Assembly (NCBI GenBank): GCA_936440205.1
Contig: OW387136.1
Coordinates: 26,951,927-27,015,926 of the forward strand
DNA: 64,000 nucleotides
From: Lepidonotus clava
Taxonomy: Eukaryota; Annelida; Polychaeta; Phyllodocida; Polynoidae
Direction of reading: 5' to 3'
Made by a program: the position numbers and the translations under genes
Part shown: positions 19,992 through 30,202 of the stretch, one piece after another
Numbering within the stretch: the stretch's first letter is position 1
Layout of the letters: every line of letters starts with the position of its first letter
Notes under the pieces: generated by a model
Told to the model about the DNA's origin: nothing
Databases searched by the model: none
Seen by the model: only the letters and a program-made list of their open reading frames with translations

Positions 19992-20608
19992 GTTTGAAAA
20001 TTATCAAGATAGCATAACCTGATATTGTCACAAAAGTTGCAAAAGTCAGAAACGTTGCTAGTCAAGCAACTTCCTCTAAAAGTATGAGAAAAAGTGAAAA
20101 CAGTACTTTCACCCTTTATCTTAATACGCAAACTAGAAAAATAAAAATCTGAATTCACAAAAGGTAACCACACTGAATCGGAAGAATTTGATTCTTTTAT
20201 TTCAAAGTCGTATATGTTCGAAAATGTTTCTATAATCTTTAAGCTAAATACTTTAAAACTGATCTTCTTCTGCACCAATATTTGAAAAGTAATTTGAATA
20301 TTCTTTGGAAACATATAAACTGAAAGCAAATCCTCGACACAAAATTGTTTTATAAATTCACAAACTTCTTCAGCTAATAATGTAAGATTTCTGAAAAAAA
20401 ATAAAAAATTCCTCCTCAAATAAATCGAACAAAAACCATTTCTTGTTAACTTTATAGTATAAGCTCCTTTCTTATATGTTAAAGATCCTCTATACAGATA
20501 AGAACCCGAATCTCTTGTGTAAGCATGAATTTTGTTCAAATCGAAATTAATCTTAGGAGTATATATCAAACCAAAAATAGCCAAATTCACACTATAACTG
20601 ATCTGCAT
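19988..20608 (-). CDS. Unrecognised 206-residue Polinton right-arm protein
   Basis: It starts at an ATG (MQISYSVNL). The composition is rich in Phe, Ile and Ser with alternating strand-like segments, and I see no motif or membrane segment. Its stop overlaps the start of the 402-residue ORF. Position and strand make it part of the leftward right-arm set. I do not recognise a family. Confidence 0.5.
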   Translation of the reverse strand: MQISYSVNLAIFGLIYTPKINFDLNKIHAYTRDSGSYLYRGSLTYKKGAYTIKLTRNGFCSIYLRRNFLFFFRNLTLLAEEVCEFIKQFCVEDLLSVYMFPKNIQITFQILVQKKISFKVFSLKIIETFSNIYDFEIKESNSSDSVWLPFVNSDFYFSSLRIKIKGESTVFTFSHTFRGSCLTSNVSDFCNFCDNIRLCYLDNFQT

Positions 20609-20692
20609 TTACTTTATATAATAGTATAATATGAGTTAATATAAAAATCACACCAAACCCTATTTAAGCGACAAACAAAATCAAATAAGATG

Positions 20693-21034
20693 CTAAGCTC
20701 GCATAACCCCTAATCTGAAAGAAGGGTGTCTCATTAGTATAAGGTATATCTGAGAAACATTTATGAAAAATTCTGCATATGAAGCCAAAAATTCAGTTGG
20801 TTCTGACAAGAACTGCCAAGGTGTAATATCGCAATAATCCAATATCCTTCTAGTTAAATTCTGTATTTGGCGCCTCGTAATCATATGCTCATATTTGAAG
20901 AAAACGCTATAACCCCTCTTGTAGCGAAATTTTGGTAGGTAAACTACGCAATCTCTACATCTACACATCCACCTCCTAGGAGCTTCATTCCCATTTGCTT
21001 TAAAATACTTATAGAAATAGAATCTCCTTTTCAT
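20693..21034 (-). CDS. Unrecognised 113-residue basic protein
   Basis: The short ORF starts at an ATG (MKRRFYFYKYF). A CRCRDC cluster near residue 24 and a high Arg/Tyr/Phe content stand out. The C-terminal half looks helical. There is no family match I can name. It is likely real because it fits the close, same-strand spacing of its neighbours. Confidence 0.4.
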   Translation of the reverse strand: MKRRFYFYKYFKANGNEAPRRWMCRCRDCVVYLPKFRYKRGYSVFFKYEHMITRRQIQNLTRRILDYCDITPWQFLSEPTEFLASYAEFFINVSQIYLILMRHPSFRLGVMRA

Positions 21035-21103
21035 TTTACATTGTGCAGTAGAAATATGATATTTCTTTATACTTAGAGGAAGAGATATCGGATTTGTATC
21101 AAT

Positions 21104-21547
21104 CTAATCTAAATTCGCTATCTCCTCCTCATAAATAACAAAGAAACCAATATGATGTCTAAGCAACAGAACAAAAGAAGTCAGAAAAGCGGACTTGGTA
21201 AAATCAGAATATTGAGCGTGTTCAAAAGATAAGATTTCCTCTTTCAGAGTTTCTGGAATATCTAAACTGATGATATCTTCACTTGTTATTTTTCTATTTA
21301 AATTTAAAATAGTCTCTATGCATAAATCTTTTAAAGTAAACTCGTCTAATTTTAAAATCAATTCTCGAACGAACGAAACGGCTTTATCAATCTCTTCTAA
21401 AGTTATAAAAGTGCGCGAAGGATAAGCCGAACGTAACAATTTCATAGAAACTGTATCCTTGAGAGTTCTATTTATTGCTGAACAAAAAAAACAAGAACAA
21501 TATAGCTGCGAATCTAAAACTTTCTCAAAATAAAGTGTTACTGACAT
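21104..21547 (-). CDS. Unrecognised 147-residue helical protein
   Basis: It starts at an ATG (MSVTLYFEKVL). CSCFFC near residue 18 and several amphipathic helices follow, with a hydrophobic C-terminal stretch (FLTSFVLLLRHHIGFFVIY). The gene is head-to-head with the + strand membrane-protein gene, 250 bases apart, so they may share a promoter region. I do not recognise the family. Confidence 0.45.
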   Translation of the reverse strand: MSVTLYFEKVLDSQLYCSCFFCSAINRTLKDTVSMKLLRSAYPSRTFITLEEIDKAVSFVRELILKLDEFTLKDLCIETILNLNRKITSEDIISLDIPETLKEEILSFEHAQYSDFTKSAFLTSFVLLLRHHIGFFVIYEEEIANLD

Positions 21548-21797
21548 TTGAAAACTTACCGAGTATCTGAATCTGAAAATAACTGAAAATAAGCAAACTT
21601 GTAGTTAGACCTAACACTGAAACAGCGTCATGTTTGCTAATCTTGCAGTTGATAGTAGTATCGTGTAAAATTAATCGGGCGGAAAGCATTAGAAGATAAG
21701 TCAATCTCTGTTTACAACTACGCCAATCAATTTCACTTCACGAAACCCAGAGGGAAAAAGAACGAAACTCAGAGAATTGCTTGAAGGGAGCTCAGTC

Positions 21798-23884
21798 ATG
21801 TCTGGAAGACGAAGCACAATGTATCTGATGGTACTTTACTTTTACCTGCTTATTCACCTCCAATTCTCATCTGGCTGTACAGTAGAAGAAGACTGTACAA
21901 AAACCTCGACACCAGCAACACTGGGATGCGATTGCGTCCCACAAAACGTGGATATGGCGACTATTAGTACTGTTCACCTAGACCTGAACGCTTTTGGAAT
22001 TGTCCCAGATACTGATCCGGATACAGAAATTCGCTATAACATTGGAGTATTCCCATATCTGAAGACGATAGAAAAAGGAAGCTTTGTCTTCCTTTGTGAA
22101 AGTGGAATTTGCAGGTAAGTTTGAACTTTGATATGAACTTATTAAATCTAAATTGTAGTTTTATATCGGCTTAAAATTGAAAGTTGAAACAACTTCATCA
22201 GCGACAGATTGAAATGGCGCGACCCAGGCGCGCGCTCCTACTATTTTCAGTTCCAAAATAGATTTTAAGATTTTCTGGATCCGATCGTGTTCATATCCTA
22301 ATTCTCTGACTTAACTTAATTTTAGGAAATCAAGAATAAAAATCCAAAGACGTAGTGATGAAACGAAGCTGTCTACTGTCACTACTGGGCGCCTTCTTAC
22401 TAACAGAAATCTCCTAACAGAAAAGTTAGCTAAATCAGCAATACAAACAACACAGGCGTACATTAAAATAACCACATACTCCGCTTACCAAAAGATTAGT
22501 TCAGATCCCTTCACTACGCAGACCCATTTAACAAGTAATCACTTTAGCACCCAAACACTAACAGATACTAGTGATAGTTCAGATCCCTTCACTACGAAGG
22601 CACATTTTAGCACCCAGACACTAACAGATAGTACTGATAGTTCAAATCCCATCACTACGCAAACATATATGAGTTCTAATAAACACTTTTCAACACATAC
22701 ACTAACAGATTACTTTACCTCAGAAAAACTGAATCATAAGGAAAAATACATGTCAACACTAACCGAACCAGAATCAACCTCAAAGCTAACATTTGAACAA
22801 ACCTCGACTGAAAATCCTCTTAAAAATTACTCTACAGAAAGAAAATTAAACTATAATACTGAAAGCACAACCATGCAACCAGAAACTAGCTTAGCTCCGC
22901 TTATCGTTAGCACTGAAACTAATAAAAATACGGTTAATGAAAACTCTACTACAAGCAGCGCACCCACTGACATAACCTCGAGCGAAAATATAATAAAATC
23001 GATCCAAACATCTGCACATACTACTCAAATCACAACTAGTAACCCTTATATTGGAAACGAAAGAGAAACTGTTGGGGCCGGCAATACTAACCCTCCATTA
23101 ACACAAAATATTGAAACAACACAAAACACCCCTCAGTATACTAACACGCCCGCAGAAGAAACAAGCCTAACGATAATTGAGCTACAAGAAAAAAGCACGT
23201 GCGTACCTGAAATACTTAAAATTTATTATTTGCTTAACTACTAACATCCAAAAGAAAATACAGAAAATAAACACGATGAAAATTTCAAATACATGAAGCT
23301 TTCACCAAAACTTTGAAATAAATAAAAGTAACTGAACTCTTAATGTTTCTTTTGAAACAGCACAAGAAACATAAGCTTAACTACTGAGGGTGAGCTCCTC
23401 ACATCAGAAGCCGCTACTGCTAGCTGGGAAGAAACAAGTTCAAGTCTGACTACAGAACCTGAAAACGAGTAAGATTAATTTTTCACGATTTAACTAACAG
23501 GCTCAATAATTTAATTCATAAAATAATAACTAATAGAACACAGCTGAACGAAGTTGTAATACAAAATAAACTTCATTCAAACAAAAGAAGTTTTAGTCGA
23601 GAGTCTCATTTAAAATTAATTACCAAGAAACCTCGTCCAGAAATTCTTCTATTTCCTCTACACTCGACTTAAAAGTAATAAGATGAATTTCTCATTTCAG
23701 GGAAAGTGAAAAACCATGGCGAGACGCTGTAATCGTAGTCCTGGCTTTGACTTCAATAATGCTTATCATCGCTATCATCTGCCTCTACTTACGACGCAAG
23801 AAGAAACTCTCTATGCAAAATAATCCAATATATAGACGAACAACAACCAGCATATCAAGCTTGGAACTAGACTCTATCATATGA
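21798..23884 (+). CDS. Spliced gene for a mucin-like single-pass membrane protein inside the Polinton
   Basis: It starts at the ATG at 21798, followed by a signal-peptide-like segment (MYLMVLYFYLLIHLQFSSG). Exons inferred from splice signals are 21798-22114, 22326 to about 23192, 23361-23468 and 23700-23884, with GT/AG borders in matching phase. The second exon encodes a Ser/Thr-rich stalk with tandem repeats of about 24 residues (key words TDSSDPFTT, HFSTQTLTD). The last encodes one membrane helix (VIVVLALTSIMLIIAIICLYL), a stop-transfer RRKKK and a short tail. An AATAAA lies at 23992. It reads opposite to all other genes of the element. An attachment or envelope-like surface protein, or a captured host receptor, are both possible. 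Confidence 0.62.
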
Positions 23885-25831
23885 ACACTGACCACCAGAA
23901 CTAAAAATAACACATGATCATCATTTACTCACTTAGAACTATATAAATACTATTTAAATGTATCGTGTATAATCCCAAAGCAAGCTCTTATAATAAATTC
24001 AGGAAGAAATCATTTTCCTGCATTCATTTTTAAAAATTTACCTTGAAATAATCTGAATCCTTACTCCCTTGCAATATGCTGCCCGCGATTGAAAGATATT
24101 TTCTAAGTCCGCACTAGAAAGCGAACTTAGTAGATGAGCTGAAGGCAAAGTGTGCGCACAATGAAAACCGCAAAGCTTATATAGTGCGAACCGAATTAGC
24201 TGTTGCCCAATAAGAAAACACATTTTAAGAAGAGCGCATATTAATCTGAAGGCGTCCTAGAGGTACTGAAAGGTTATATTTGTCACAAGCACACTCAGAA
24301 CATACGAACTAAGAAAAAGCACCCCTCAGAACCTCCCAAAATATGCATGTAACTATTCTAAATAATGCTAATATGAATATTTTAAATGGTCAACTGAAGT
24401 CACCTAGAAAAGAACGAATCGCATAAGAGATATTCATGCTAATAATGCTCGTGCACATAATGCATCCCAAATATGGAAAAGCCATCAAATGTGACAAAGA
24501 CACTCACACCAACAAAGATGCAACAAGCACCTCCTAACACATGCAGGCAGGACCCTGGCCATCCAGGGTAGGTTAACCCTAACTAGGACGCTCTGCTCAC
24601 CGGTATATTCCGTATTGCGTATTTCACATTTCCCCACTTGAGCATGATAGACATAGTAACAGTAGCGCAGATTTGGTCTCAACTTTCTCAATCTGTTACA
24701 ACTTAATATGAAAATGATTAGCTTTTAAATATGAACATCTCTTGTATTAAACCAATCGGTTAAGCTCGCACTAGAAAAGAAATTCAAAAGTTTGCCTACG
24801 GATTTTACTCTCGTACCCTGGGTTCAGGACCGGTGTCTGGGTGTTTCCCTGCGAATAATGTCACTCCAGAACATTATCGTCTGCACGTCCCAGACAGATG
24901 ACCTAGAAAATCTAGATCTGTGTCAAAGTTCTATATATTGCTTAACCCAGAGGAATAAAACAGACACATTCATATTCGCCAATACGCATAAAATTAAAAT
25001 AAAAAGATTAAACATGAAGCATTTCCCTCTTACAAACTAAATATAAAAACGTAGTATTTCAAATAAAGCAATGAAAACTGTGCTGAACTTGTCAATTCCG
25101 AGCAAAATCAGACTATGCATAACATTTAAATTATCTTCGAGAATAAAACTTTCAAATTATCTCGAATTCACTTTCATTTTACAAAAACTGGAAACTTTTA
25201 GTCTAAAGACAAAGTCCTTTGTGAAGTAAGCAAGACAAGCTGATTTATTAGCGTCTGCTTTTGGATAGACGACAAAGAACCTCGAAACTCTGAGCAAAAA
25301 CCAGTTCATCTGTTACTTCCGGCCTAAATACCGCAACATCACCACGTTCGGACAAAGTAGTAAACCGATGAAGTGCAGCTGTTGACATCAGGGACGCTCA
25401 TAATTTAAGGCGGAACTTGAGAGCCTAGGGGGTAACTCGGTCTCAACCATGTCTGGATGTGTGTCCCAAAAGTGAAAGAAATAGATCTGTTTTCAGCTCT
25501 AAACGCGTGGAATGAGTGAGAAAATTTCATGCAAAATAGGTGTGAAATTTGTCACTTTACTCAAAATAGGTAAGAAATTTTGATGAAATGTTTGCAATGA
25601 TGTGGAAAACTGCTCAGCAGATTTCATTCTTTGTAGAATTATGTTATATATATTTTAAGAATAAAACCTAATGAGTACCGTATTAATGGATTTCTAAATC
25701 CCTTCAATATAAGTATGTTTTACAAAAATAGGACTCTCTCAAAATATTCTAGTTTTCCAGCCCCACAACACACATAGACATCTGGACACCGAAGATGGGA
25801 AGTTACCTCCTACGCTTGTGAGTTGCTCTCA
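23885..25831. other. No gene seen between the membrane-protein and death-domain genes
   Basis: This AT-rich stretch of nearly 2 kb contains only short, featureless frames on either strand. A TATA-like TTATATAG lies near 24177. No inverted repeat matching the left arm was found. It may be the regulatory or replication part of the right arm, or a decayed gene. I cannot decide which. Confidence 0.4.
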
Positions 25832-26476
25832 TCACGTTCCGAGCTCGAGGCGTTCACTTATTCCAAGAACTGTGCATTTCTTAACACTAGTAGAAGACCT
25901 CTCTTGTTTCAAAATAAACTCAACCACGTCTAATCTATGCATAAGTCTTAAAACTTTTAATAAGTTATTTAAATCTGAATCAGATTTTAGTTGAATAGCC
26001 TTTAAAACTTCATAAGCGCGATGGAATCTGGGCTGATTTGCGCTATAAACAATACTATCTATTTCGGTGAAAGAAATAGATAGATGAACCGCTAAATCTA
26101 ACCAGTCTGAACATAGCCTTTCAGATAACTTTAAAAATAAAATCTGAATAGTTTCGTTAGATATGAGAAACACATTTTTATCATGATCCAGTATAAAACT
26201 TAAAACAATTTCCTTAAGGTCTTCACGATGTATTTGTGTAAGAGCTGAAAGTAAATCGTTTAAATAATAATCTTTATCAACTCTGCTCCACCATAAATTC
26301 AACATATGAAGTATATTTGAGAGTAACAACGAAGCTCTATCTCTACCGCGAATTCTAAAGAACTCCTTACTGTCTAATTCTAAATATATTGCTAGTTTTT
26401 CCCAATCACAATATAACTTATCCGCAATAGAATATAAAATTTCATCAGAAAAAAGACAAAAATCTTGAGCACTCAT
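25832..26476 (-). CDS. Tandem death-domain protein (Polinton right arm)
   Basis: I start at the ATG at 26476 (214 residues), as the longer frame would begin with a TTG. Residues about 10-93 and 106-188 each follow the death-domain pattern: helix 2 with CDWEKLAIYLELD or SDWLDLAVHLSIS, a middle helix with a Leu/Trp core (NILHMLNLWWSR), and a final helix pair (LLSALTQIHREDLKEIVL; LLKVLRLMHRLDVVEFIL). Death domains join apoptosis and innate-immune complexes such as FADD, MyD88 and IRAK. A two-domain protein with no enzyme part could act as a decoy. AT content and strand match the Polinton genes. It could also be a captured or neighbouring host gene. Confidence 0.7.
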   Translation of the reverse strand: MSAQDFCLFSDEILYSIADKLYCDWEKLAIYLELDSKEFFRIRGRDRASLLLSNILHMLNLWWSRVDKDYYLNDLLSALTQIHREDLKEIVLSFILDHDKNVFLISNETIQILFLKLSERLCSDWLDLAVHLSISFTEIDSIVYSANQPRFHRAYEVLKAIQLKSDSDLNNLLKVLRLMHRLDVVEFILKQERSSTSVKKCTVLGISERLELGT

Positions 26477-26619
26477 ATTTCTTGAACTCAAGTAAAGCTT
26501 CGTCAAATAATAATCTGCGTCAATGATGAATAGGCTTCTCCAGGAAAAGCTTTCCCTATTTTGAACTGTTACTCATCACAAGGGTATTTCTAGGTCTGCA
26601 GAAGCGCGCCGTAAAACTC

Positions 26620-26805
26620 CTAACAGAAATTCCCTGAGATAAAAATGGTCTTAGAAAATAAGCAGCAGGAGAAACTCCCCTGAGATAAAGACGGACTTAG
26701 AAAATATGCGGCAGGAGAAACTCCCCTGAGATAAAGTTGGACTTAGAAAATGAGCAGCAGGAGAAACTCTTCTGAGATAAACATAAACTTAGAAAATAAA
26801 ATTTT
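26620..26805. repeat. 46-bp tandem repeat, about four units
   Basis: Units beginning GGAGAAACTCCCCTGAGATA start at 26668, 26714 and 26760, exactly 46 bases apart, with a diverged unit before them. Each contains ACTTAGAAAAT and GCAGCA. They lie just outside the start of the death-domain gene and may be part of the Polinton right arm. Confidence 0.8.
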
Positions 26806-26952
26806 ACTTACAAAATAAGCAAAAGGTAAAATTCCTATAAGGTTAATATTTTCATGAGCCTGGTAATCTGAAATGCATTTCCCCGAACTAAAATAAATAA
26901 AGCCTAAAATTATAAGAACTGAAACTCCATTTTCGCACCATGATACACCCTA

Positions 26953-27267
26953 GATCTAGAATTTCGCACGGTGACACGGACTGGATCTATAATTTAGCAC
27001 GATGACATGAACTGGATCTAAATTTTCGCACGATGACACGGAGTGGATCTAGAATTTAGCACGATGACATGAACTTGATCTAGAATTTCGCACGATGACA
27101 TGAACTTGATCTAAAATTTCGCACGATTACACGTATTGGATCTAGAATTTCGTGCGATGACACGGACTGGATCTAGAATTTCGCACGATGACACGGAGTG
27201 GATCTTGAATTTCGATCGATGACACGAACTGGATCTTGAATTTCGCACGATGACACGAACTGGATCT
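26953..27267. repeat. 31-bp minisatellite, about ten units
   Basis: The unit is GATCTAGAATTTCGCACG followed by ATGACACGAACTG, repeated with scattered substitutions over 315 bases. No protein is implied; short frames through it are artefacts. It lies between the Polinton right arm and the TACGTGGTG array. Confidence 0.9.
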
Positions 27268-27284
27268 CCCGTACTACTACTTAC

Positions 27285-28360
27285 AACTGCACCACGTATG
27301 GCTATCACCACGTACGGACGTCACCATGGAATTTATACAAAATAACATAGATATATACAAATGTCCATTACCATGCTTACAGAGTATATTTCAATCATGT
27401 TCTTTATAAACGCACCACGTACGGCCGTCACCACGTACGGCCGTCACCACGTTCAGCCATCAGCAGGTAAGATATCCAGGTGGACCCAGCAGCAATATAT
27501 ATCTTCAACATTTCGATGTCGTTTTGCACAAAATAGAGTACGTGGTGTACTTCAAGTCAGGTTTCTGCACATTTTTGATGTACGTGGTGTCAACACCACA
27601 TTGTCAAAAACTTTTTGATCATAGATTCATACGTGGTGTCACACTATTTTGTCAACAGTTTCCCTTTTTAAGTCTTTTAATCATACGTGGTGTCAATACC
27701 TTTTGATTCTTTTTCACCCAGAATTGAGTACGTGGTGCACTTAGATCTATATATTTAAGAACATGAAATTTAGTTAAAATAATTATATCTTTCCCCTTGA
27801 TTCATGTTTTTGGTCTGCACCACGTACTTGGTGACATGGGGATTCTGTATGTGGTGACAGCCAAACGTGGTGCACAATACAAATATGAAAATGCAAAATG
27901 TCTAACTATTGAGTAGAGATTTCCTCATAAGCCTATGTGGTGGTTGCCATATGGCGACGTCTGTGCATGGTGCAGAAATACCCCTTGAACTTTATGGATA
28001 TCAAAACACTACATGGTGACATCCGTACTTGGTGACGTCCATACGTGGTGATTTTTTTTAATATATGAAATTTACTAAAAAATAGTTGTGTATCTTTTCT
28101 GCTGATGGCAGTACGTGGTGACGTCTGTGCGTGGCTACGTCCGTACGTGGTGACGTCTGTACGTGGTGCAGTCTTTAAGAACATCAAATTTAATCAAAAT
28201 AGTTGTATATCTTTCCTGCTGATGGCCGTACGTGGCGACGTCTGTGCGTGGCTACGTCCGTACGTGGTGACGTCTCTACGTGGTGCAGTCTTTAAGAACA
28301 TGATATTTAATCAAAATAGTCTTATCTTTCCTGCTGATGGCCGTACGTGACTTGAAGTGC
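27285..28360. repeat. TACGTGGTG-rich repeat array, right copy
   Basis: This array has many TACGTGGTG words and, at 27290-27470, the same words inverted (CACCACGTACGG). The segment 27729-28016 is the partner of 1882-2172, in the same orientation. From about 28100 to 28345 a unit of about 118 bases (GCTGATGGCCGTACGTGGCG through GTGCAGTCTTTAAGAACAT) repeats twice with very little divergence. ORFs here are by-products of the repeat. Confidence 0.82.
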
Positions 28361-29146
28361 ACCACGTACTCTATGTTTGATGAAAAACAAAAAGCTACCA
28401 GAATAAGGACAAATATCTGGGTGGTCTTTCAGCTGGGGCCACCGAAATAGACATTCTGTTCATGTACTGTCGTCACTTGTACAGATATAAGTGACCTTGA
28501 CCTTATTCCATAGCCTCCCACTCCTAATAAACCAAACATAAAAATAAACAAACTATTCAAATACTTGCCTGACTTTGGGTAGATATTCTCCTATCTAAAT
28601 AAGAGGAATTATTTCTAAGTTAACACATAGCATTTACCTTGATGGTAGCCCTAGTTTACACAATTAATCCTACTTTTGGCGCGGAGAGTGGCGACTGCTG
28701 ATTGGCCAATCCCAAGCTCCAAACGGCCTATGCCGGGAACAGGTGGCCGAGGTCCGGGAGACAGAATTAAATTAAGCCACGTCGCAGCAGTTCGCCCTTT
28801 TCATCAGGACTGTCAAGATATCAATCAGACGAGGACATTGTTAGGTAAGCTTAGGTATTTTTAACGCATTACTTTTGTAAAGCTTTGTTCATGCCATACG
28901 TCTTAAACAAGGCCTCAGCGTTAGACTTACAACATTGGTGTAAGCGGGCAATGAGCGATAATGAGGGCTGTAAACAGACCGCCCGGTGTCCGCCGGATTA
29001 CCTAGCTGGTCTCTCCATCATGCATCCTCTCAGGTTGGGCAAGGCAAGCTCGTGGCGGATCTGGGCGGGGGGGGGGGGGGGGGGGGGGGGGGCAAAAGAA
29101 CTCTCAGAGTTTTAAAAAATCCAAGGAGAATAAGCCCATCCCAGTA
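28361..29146. other. No gene seen; GC-rich patch and a run of 26 G
   Basis: A segment near 28398-28430 matches one at about 1838-1870 in the same orientation (GCTACCAGAATAAGG). 28670-29060 is less AT-rich than its surroundings but shows no supported exon. A homopolymer of 26 G occupies 29067-29092. Confidence 0.45.
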
Positions 29147-30202
29147 GAGTAGAGGAGCCAGTTTCCGCGCATCACTAGTTTTCGCGCATTTTACGCATTT
29201 TTATGGACGCATTATTCCTATATTTATCATAAACATGTTATTATAGTCCTACAGGCTAGAGCACGTCGTGGTGGATTAAATTTGAGCTTTTTATGATGAT
29301 TTCCAAAATATTTATGTATTTTAGAGGCAAAAATTTTAGTGAACTAATTATTCTAAGTTTGATCTATCAAAAAGAAATAAAATTATTTGGCTGAAAATAT
29401 TACGTATATTAGTTTAAAGTGGTGTTAAGTCATTCTAACATCAGAAAAGTATATTTCATTGTGATTGTTAAAAAATTGACCCCTACGTGAAAACTAAAGA
29501 CAAAAACTAAGGCAGTTGTCAGTTTTCGCGCATTTTTCACATATTTTTCCGAATTTTCCGAATTTTCCAGCATTTTTTTCATGTATAAACTTAAAAAATT
29601 AACCAAGCAAGCTTCCATATATTTGTGAGACAGTTTCCCAAATCATATAGCCCCAAGAGATGGCGCTTACCTTTTTTAGTCTTTTATCTAGGCACATTAA
29701 TGCTGCATGGTGCTATTTCATGAAAATGCACAAATATGCGTATTTTCTTCTATTTCATCATAATATCTCTTCATTAGATTTTCCTGGCAACATAGCATTT
29801 CTGATGTGTATGAAATGATTTAAGATGAATTCAACTATTATTTTACATAGAGAATATAAGTAGATAATCTTTTTCCGATTCTCCAGAGATGACATTTTCT
29901 ATCTTTTGAATATTTTACCCATTCTGTGCCTAAAATGTGATTAAATGCGCGAAAACTGACCCCAAAATGCGTGAAAATAGGCACCAGGTGCGCGAAAATT
30001 GAAGAATTAACCTCTAAAAGTAAAACATTGTTATATTATACAAAAATATTTTCAAACTTTTTTTTATTATTATGATTATGCTCATGGACGTTATTCCACT
30101 ACATGTACGTGAAAAAATATTAAATGAATTTTTTTTTTCTGTAAATATTTTGATAAATTGTTAACTTTGGCCCTTACTGTGCGAAAACTGGCTCCTCTAC
30201 TC
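29147..30202. mobile_element. Non-autonomous DNA transposon with GAGTAGAGGAGCC termini
   Basis: The left end is GAGTAGAGGAGCCAGTTTCC and the right end is close to its reverse complement (AAAACTGGCTCCTCTACTC). TA lies directly outside both ends, which fits a Tc1/mariner-type target duplication. The 1.06 kb interior is AT-rich with recurrent TTTTCGCGCATTTT words and no transposase. A fragment of the same family ends near 1511. Confidence 0.65.

Larger units (their letters stand above)
2860..26950 (-). mobile_element. Polinton/Maverick (adintovirus-like) element, approximate bounds
   Basis: This is a self-synthesising DNA element recognised by its gene set: protein-primed DNA polymerase B, retrovirus-type integrase, A32-like packaging ATPase, adenain-like protease, hexon-like major capsid and penton-like minor capsid proteins, all on the - strand. 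The coding part is 4801-26476. Outer bounds are approximate because I found no terminal inverted repeats. The left arm (2860-4800) and right arm (about 26.5-26.95 kb) hold short tandem repeats. It is about 22-24 kb, large for the family. All core genes are in long open frames, so it looks whole and recently inserted, with no obvious break in the core. One + strand spliced gene lies inside. It is a resident virus-like element rather than a host locus. Confidence 0.88.

Noticed and set aside
24038-24691. Two short - strand frames right of the membrane-protein gene
   Set aside because: They have no conserved content, and their length is expected by chance.
28105-28350. 81-codon frame with repeated GDVCAWLRPYVV words
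   Set aside because: It is a translation of the 118-bp tandem repeat, not a gene.
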